Shown one piece after another: positions 60,575-64,000 of a stretch of 64,000 bases of DNA. The translations under genes and the position numbers were made by a program. Source of the DNA: Siphonodentalium dalli (taxonomy: Eukaryota; Mollusca; Scaphopoda; Gadilida; Siphonodentaliidae); contig CP136064.1 of NCBI GenBank assembly GCA_032622095.1, forward strand, positions 2,294,001 through 2,358,000, in the 5' to 3' direction. Numbering within the stretch: the first letter of the stretch is position 1; every line of letters begins with the position of its first letter. Below the pieces are notes generated by a model, which saw only the letters and a list, made by a program, of their open reading frames with translations, made no database searches and was not told where the DNA came from.

Positions 60575-61060
60575 CTTATCCAGGTGAAGAAACATTGGGG
60601 GGTAAATTGGATTGAATTTGTCTTCTGTCTTTTAGGCGGTCCTTCTATCCATCTGTCTGTTGGTATGTCTATCCATCCATCTATCAACAATTGTTTTCTT
60701 CTCCATATTAAAGACCGGATGTGTTTATATATTTTGGTGTGCATGTTCCCTAGGTGACTCACGATCAGATTTGTTCAAATAAGTTCATCAGATCAAATAG
60801 GTGCGAAGCCAGGCCCATAACTCTTTCCCTCCATAGTAAATCTAAAAACTATATCTTCTCAATAACCATTGGGTCTCTATATAGCTTATATTTTATATGG
60901 AGGGGCCTTGGGTGACCAGGGTTCAGATTTGTTCAAATGGTGTCATTTTTAGGAAAAGAGGCTCACAGAGGGTGAATTCAGTGATGCATAGCATCAGTAA
61001 ATTCCCCTTTTGGGGACCTCATTCTGCAAAGGTCAGACACACTAAATACAGTCTTGGCTG
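60575..61060 (+). mobile_element. Core-repeat element and hairpin remnant
   Basis: GGGGGGTAAATTGGATTG and a CTATCCATCTGTCTG tract precede units with GTGTGCATGTTCCCTAGG, AGATTTGTTCAAAT and CATAACTCTTTCCCTCC. Immediately after (60965-61030) is a decayed GAGGGTGAATTCAGTGATGC hairpin, the same order as at 1719-3122. Confidence 0.65.
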
Positions 61061-62207
61061 TTCCAATATTATTTTCTTAACCACCACTTATCCAGGTGAA
61101 TCATACCCTGATTTTCCAAAGAAAAAAAAAGGGGGGGGTATATTGATATTACTAGATGAATGGATCTCATAGATGGGGAATCACATTTGTTCTAATACTG
61201 GTATAATAATATTGATTTCAAGGCAGCCTGGTGGGGGCAATATATGAGGGAGTGGGAGTGTAGAGGGGTGGAGTTTTGACCCCCTGCTTTGATAAAAATT
61301 TAAACAGTTGAAAATTTCATGCCTGATACAACATTAGTTGTAAATTAGATATTCACACCAATAATAGGTTAGAATTGTTCTCATAGTTTGGTTTGATTTT
61401 CCAACATGTATGTTTTTAAATCAACAGTCCATATGTTCCTACTTCAGGTTAAACTGGTGGAAAGAATTGGCCACAAATTTTAACTTTATGGGGGGTGTCA
61501 GGTTGGTAATTTTCAAAAGTTTGAGAGCTTTAATTAAGTACTGGTACCAGTTGTCAAATTCAACCTAAGAGGGGTGTGCAAAAGGAATTTTGTGAACTTA
61601 GTACTGTGGTATGGTTGGAGATTTGACAGTGTTGTGCATTAGAAAGTTCAAGGTGAAGAGCCCTGCTCATCTGAGAACCTCCAGCTATGTCCATGTTTTG
61701 AACTACTTAAGTGATTTTGTCAAGTACTGACCTGTAGTCATCAGAGTCCCAGTCTTCTCAGTCTTTACAGTCTAATGAGCGACCCAGTCATTGACTGTCT
61801 TGTTGTTTGAGAATATTGCCATTTGATTGAAAGAATTTCAGATTTTTGAACATTGATGAATGTTTATCAGGACTTATATTTTGTTTATTATTGACTAATC
61901 ACACCGTGTTCCATAAATCAACGACCTCATTACATCTACTTATTTTGTGTCTGGGCACAGAGGAAAGTCCTGTTAAAAATAACGAAAATTGTAGGTGATT
62001 TCATTTTTAAAATGACATAAATTTGCCCAAAAATTATCTTATTTGGTGGACATAAGATAATATAACAATACCATTTGTTGTGAGGTGTGTGTTATTCAAC
62101 TCGTTATGATTTTTCGCGAGGTAGAGACTTGTTAGAATCAGGTCTGTTAGACTGTATGTTACACTAACATGTATAATTATTACAGTGTTTTATTTTCTAT
62201 TTTTCAG
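61061..62207. other. Unassigned DNA with dispersed repeat copy 2
   Basis: 61745-61805 repeats the block at 3870-3940. Otherwise no gene recognised; GGGGGGG at about 61132 follows an A run. Confidence 0.5.
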
Positions 62208-62760
62208 GGATACTTGGGATCTATATCATGTTCATCACATGCACTATCAGAAGTTCAATTCTGTGATCTGAGATCTGTCATGTACTGGTTTCTGAATAAA
62301 TTAGCAAATGTTGTCAGACAACTTCCTTGAACAGGTGTAAAATTCACATTCACAAGCAGTGTCGTCAGTGATTAAATTGGACTAAAAAGCCAATATGTTT
62401 TGTGTGACCCTGTGAGCTCTCATGATGGAAAGACAAAATCTACAATAAGCACGCTTTTCAATACTAGAATGACGTGTTGGGGAAATTCAAACTATTTGAG
62501 TTTGTCAAGAATGCAATAGATGTCTTTGGGGGAGAATCCATTTGTACACTCTATAGTGATTCTTGTGTCTGCTGATGCAGATTTCTTTGTCCTGTGCAAC
62601 AAACTTATCATGGCATAGGGAACATCTTGTTGTTTATTTTTGGAAAGTGCCATAATTTACACTTGAAGGTGAACGGAAAACGGTGCACCGGTGATCAAAG
62701 AAGACCTGAAGACTCCACCATGATGTGATTGCCTTCTGATTAATAAAATATTGGTGCCAA
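62208..62760 (+). CDS. Candidate terminal exon with polyadenylation signal
   Basis: A good acceptor (TTTTCTATTTTTCAG, ending 62207) is followed by two open frames: one gives ILGIYIMFITCTIRSSIL then TGA at 62264-62266, a hydrophobic tail compatible with a membrane segment; the other stays open for 40 codons to TGA at 62328-62330. An AATAAA signal is at 62742-62747. This fits a last coding exon with a 3' UTR of about 400-480 bp. The protein is not recognised and the reading frame is undecided. Confidence 0.35.
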
Positions 62761-64000
62761 CAATAAGAACATATTATTTTTAACTAAATCCAAATTCACC
62801 AACAACCCATAATATCACATTGGGTTATATTAGAATGACATGCCGGGTGGTATCATTTAAAACAAAGTTAACCTGGTAATTTCTTGCTATGCTTGTCATG
62901 TTCCAGAGTGTGCTAAAATACCAATAGGCCAAATTGATTGTGGCTGGTCCTCGCTACCAAAACCAATTATACCACACGCATTAAAATGGACTGATTTCTG
63001 TCAAACTTTTGTGTTGATTGAAGGTTATACAAACTTGCAGATAAAATATAAGACTTGAAAAATCATAACAATGTAAAAATAAATAAATATCATTATGCCT
63101 ACTTACTGACCCGTAAATAAATTTCTATCGGAACCAATGTCATATGTATCAATTACGAGGGTTCCTTTTAGCTCCTTCCTTATATGACAAAAGTGAGTGA
63201 CTCACTTTGGTGTAGAAAGTTAGTTGAAAAGAGAAAATTAAATTAATATTTATTACTTGTACATATATATATCAATTGTGAATTTGTGAGTCTCTTTAGA
63301 GTGGATAATGTTATACAAATCATTTATTGTGACCTTGATGTACTACTATCTATATTCCTGAAACATGACTGCAAAAAGCAATCATTAGGTTCAATTAGAT
63401 ATTCAAAGAAAGAACATACACCACTGAAGGATTGCAGTCAATTCCTGCTTCCAGTTAGATGTTATATTTTATGCAAAGTAATTTGTATGCGATATTTGAA
63501 TGGCAATAAGTTTGCCCATGTGATTGCCAGATGATGGCTATTTCACAATATGTCCCAGAGTCAGGTATGTGGATATTCTGAGAAGTGTGTCTATACGCTT
63601 GCGACATGTAATATTGTTTTGTACTGTCAAACTACTGATGGTGTGTAGTGTCATTTAAAGCATATATGGAAATTATCCGAAGGCAAATAATATCACTAAA
63701 ATTTCCAGTTTTGTGGTTAAGTATATGAGTTTCTAAATAGAAATTTTGCGATTCCATTGAATTTGAAGTCAAATTGTTAGGCAACAGATGTAGATGCAGG
63801 GGGTGGGGGGGGGGGGGGGGGGGGGGTGTCGTGTCAGTTGGGGGATGGTGATCGATTGTGTGATAAACTGCTCATTTATGTTACTGTTGACACTCCTGCT
63901 GTATTGGAAGGACATTTGACATTTATCTTGCAAAGCTTGAGGTCACTTCATACCAAGCATGTGATATTGATATAGTGGCAAGTGCGTCCATATGCTTGTG
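62761..64000. other. Unassigned DNA with G22 homopolymer
   Basis: 63799-63826 is a G-rich tract broken by one T, with 22 uninterrupted Gs at 63805-63826. An 82-codon frame at 63286 has no known motif. No other feature seen. Confidence 0.6.

Overview
This window looks like AT-rich nuclear DNA from a marine invertebrate, most likely a bivalve mollusc. There are no bacterial operons or long uninterrupted reading frames. There are splice-bounded exon fragments, tRNA-derived SINEs with a CAAT-type tail, microsatellites, long G runs, and many interspersed elements that begin with a short palindrome, run into a TCCG-rich tract and then carry tandem units of about 150-165 bp. That last style is familiar from bivalve genomes (pearl/HINE-like elements). 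The species is inferred, not shown.

Layout. 1-6.1 kb: mostly unassigned DNA, a weak start-exon candidate, a core-repeat element, a cluster of long hairpins and a repeat whose end carries a long inverted terminal sequence. 6.4-10.6 kb: a satellite-bearing composite element split by a foldback element of about 1.4 kb. 10.9-14.6 kb: a second foldback whose arms are a minisatellite, itself hit by a core-repeat element and a SINE. 14.6-16.0 kb: a broken SAP/SWIM zinc-finger gene on the minus strand. 16.1-18.3 kb: a TIR element with CCGCGG-rich ends. 18.8-20.5 kb: a broken MULE-type transposase gene on the plus strand. 21.2-33.5 kb: nested core-repeat elements holding two DIRS-like elements (A and B). 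33.7-37.1 kb: two Harbinger-like and one hAT-like non-autonomous elements. 37.7-54.2 kb: a very large nested inverted-repeat structure containing an 88-bp satellite, a second composite array, minisatellite arms, a SINE and a third DIRS-like element (C). 54.9-61.8 kb: a piggyBac-like element, hairpin repeats, another hAT-like element and a long palindrome. 62.2-62.8 kb: a possible terminal exon with a polyadenylation signal.

No intact protein gene was recognised. The two best coding features are both disabled: a SAP plus SWIM gene (two frameshifts, two nonsense codons) and a MULE transposase gene (two frameshifts, one nonsense codon). A LINE ORF2 tail fragment lies inside DIRS-like element B. 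Apparent ORFs up to about 177 codons fall in repeats and are not considered genes.

The most informative feature is the order of insertion, which can be read from target-site duplications and restored empty sites: SINE into minisatellite, foldback into satellite, hAT into core repeat, 99-bp MITE into hairpin repeat, DIRS-like element into minisatellite. The three DIRS-like elements show inverted terminal repeats plus an internal junction that fuses the reverse complements of both outer ends, which is the diagnostic layout of DIRS tyrosine-recombinase retroelements, although no recombinase or reverse transcriptase could be recognised in them.
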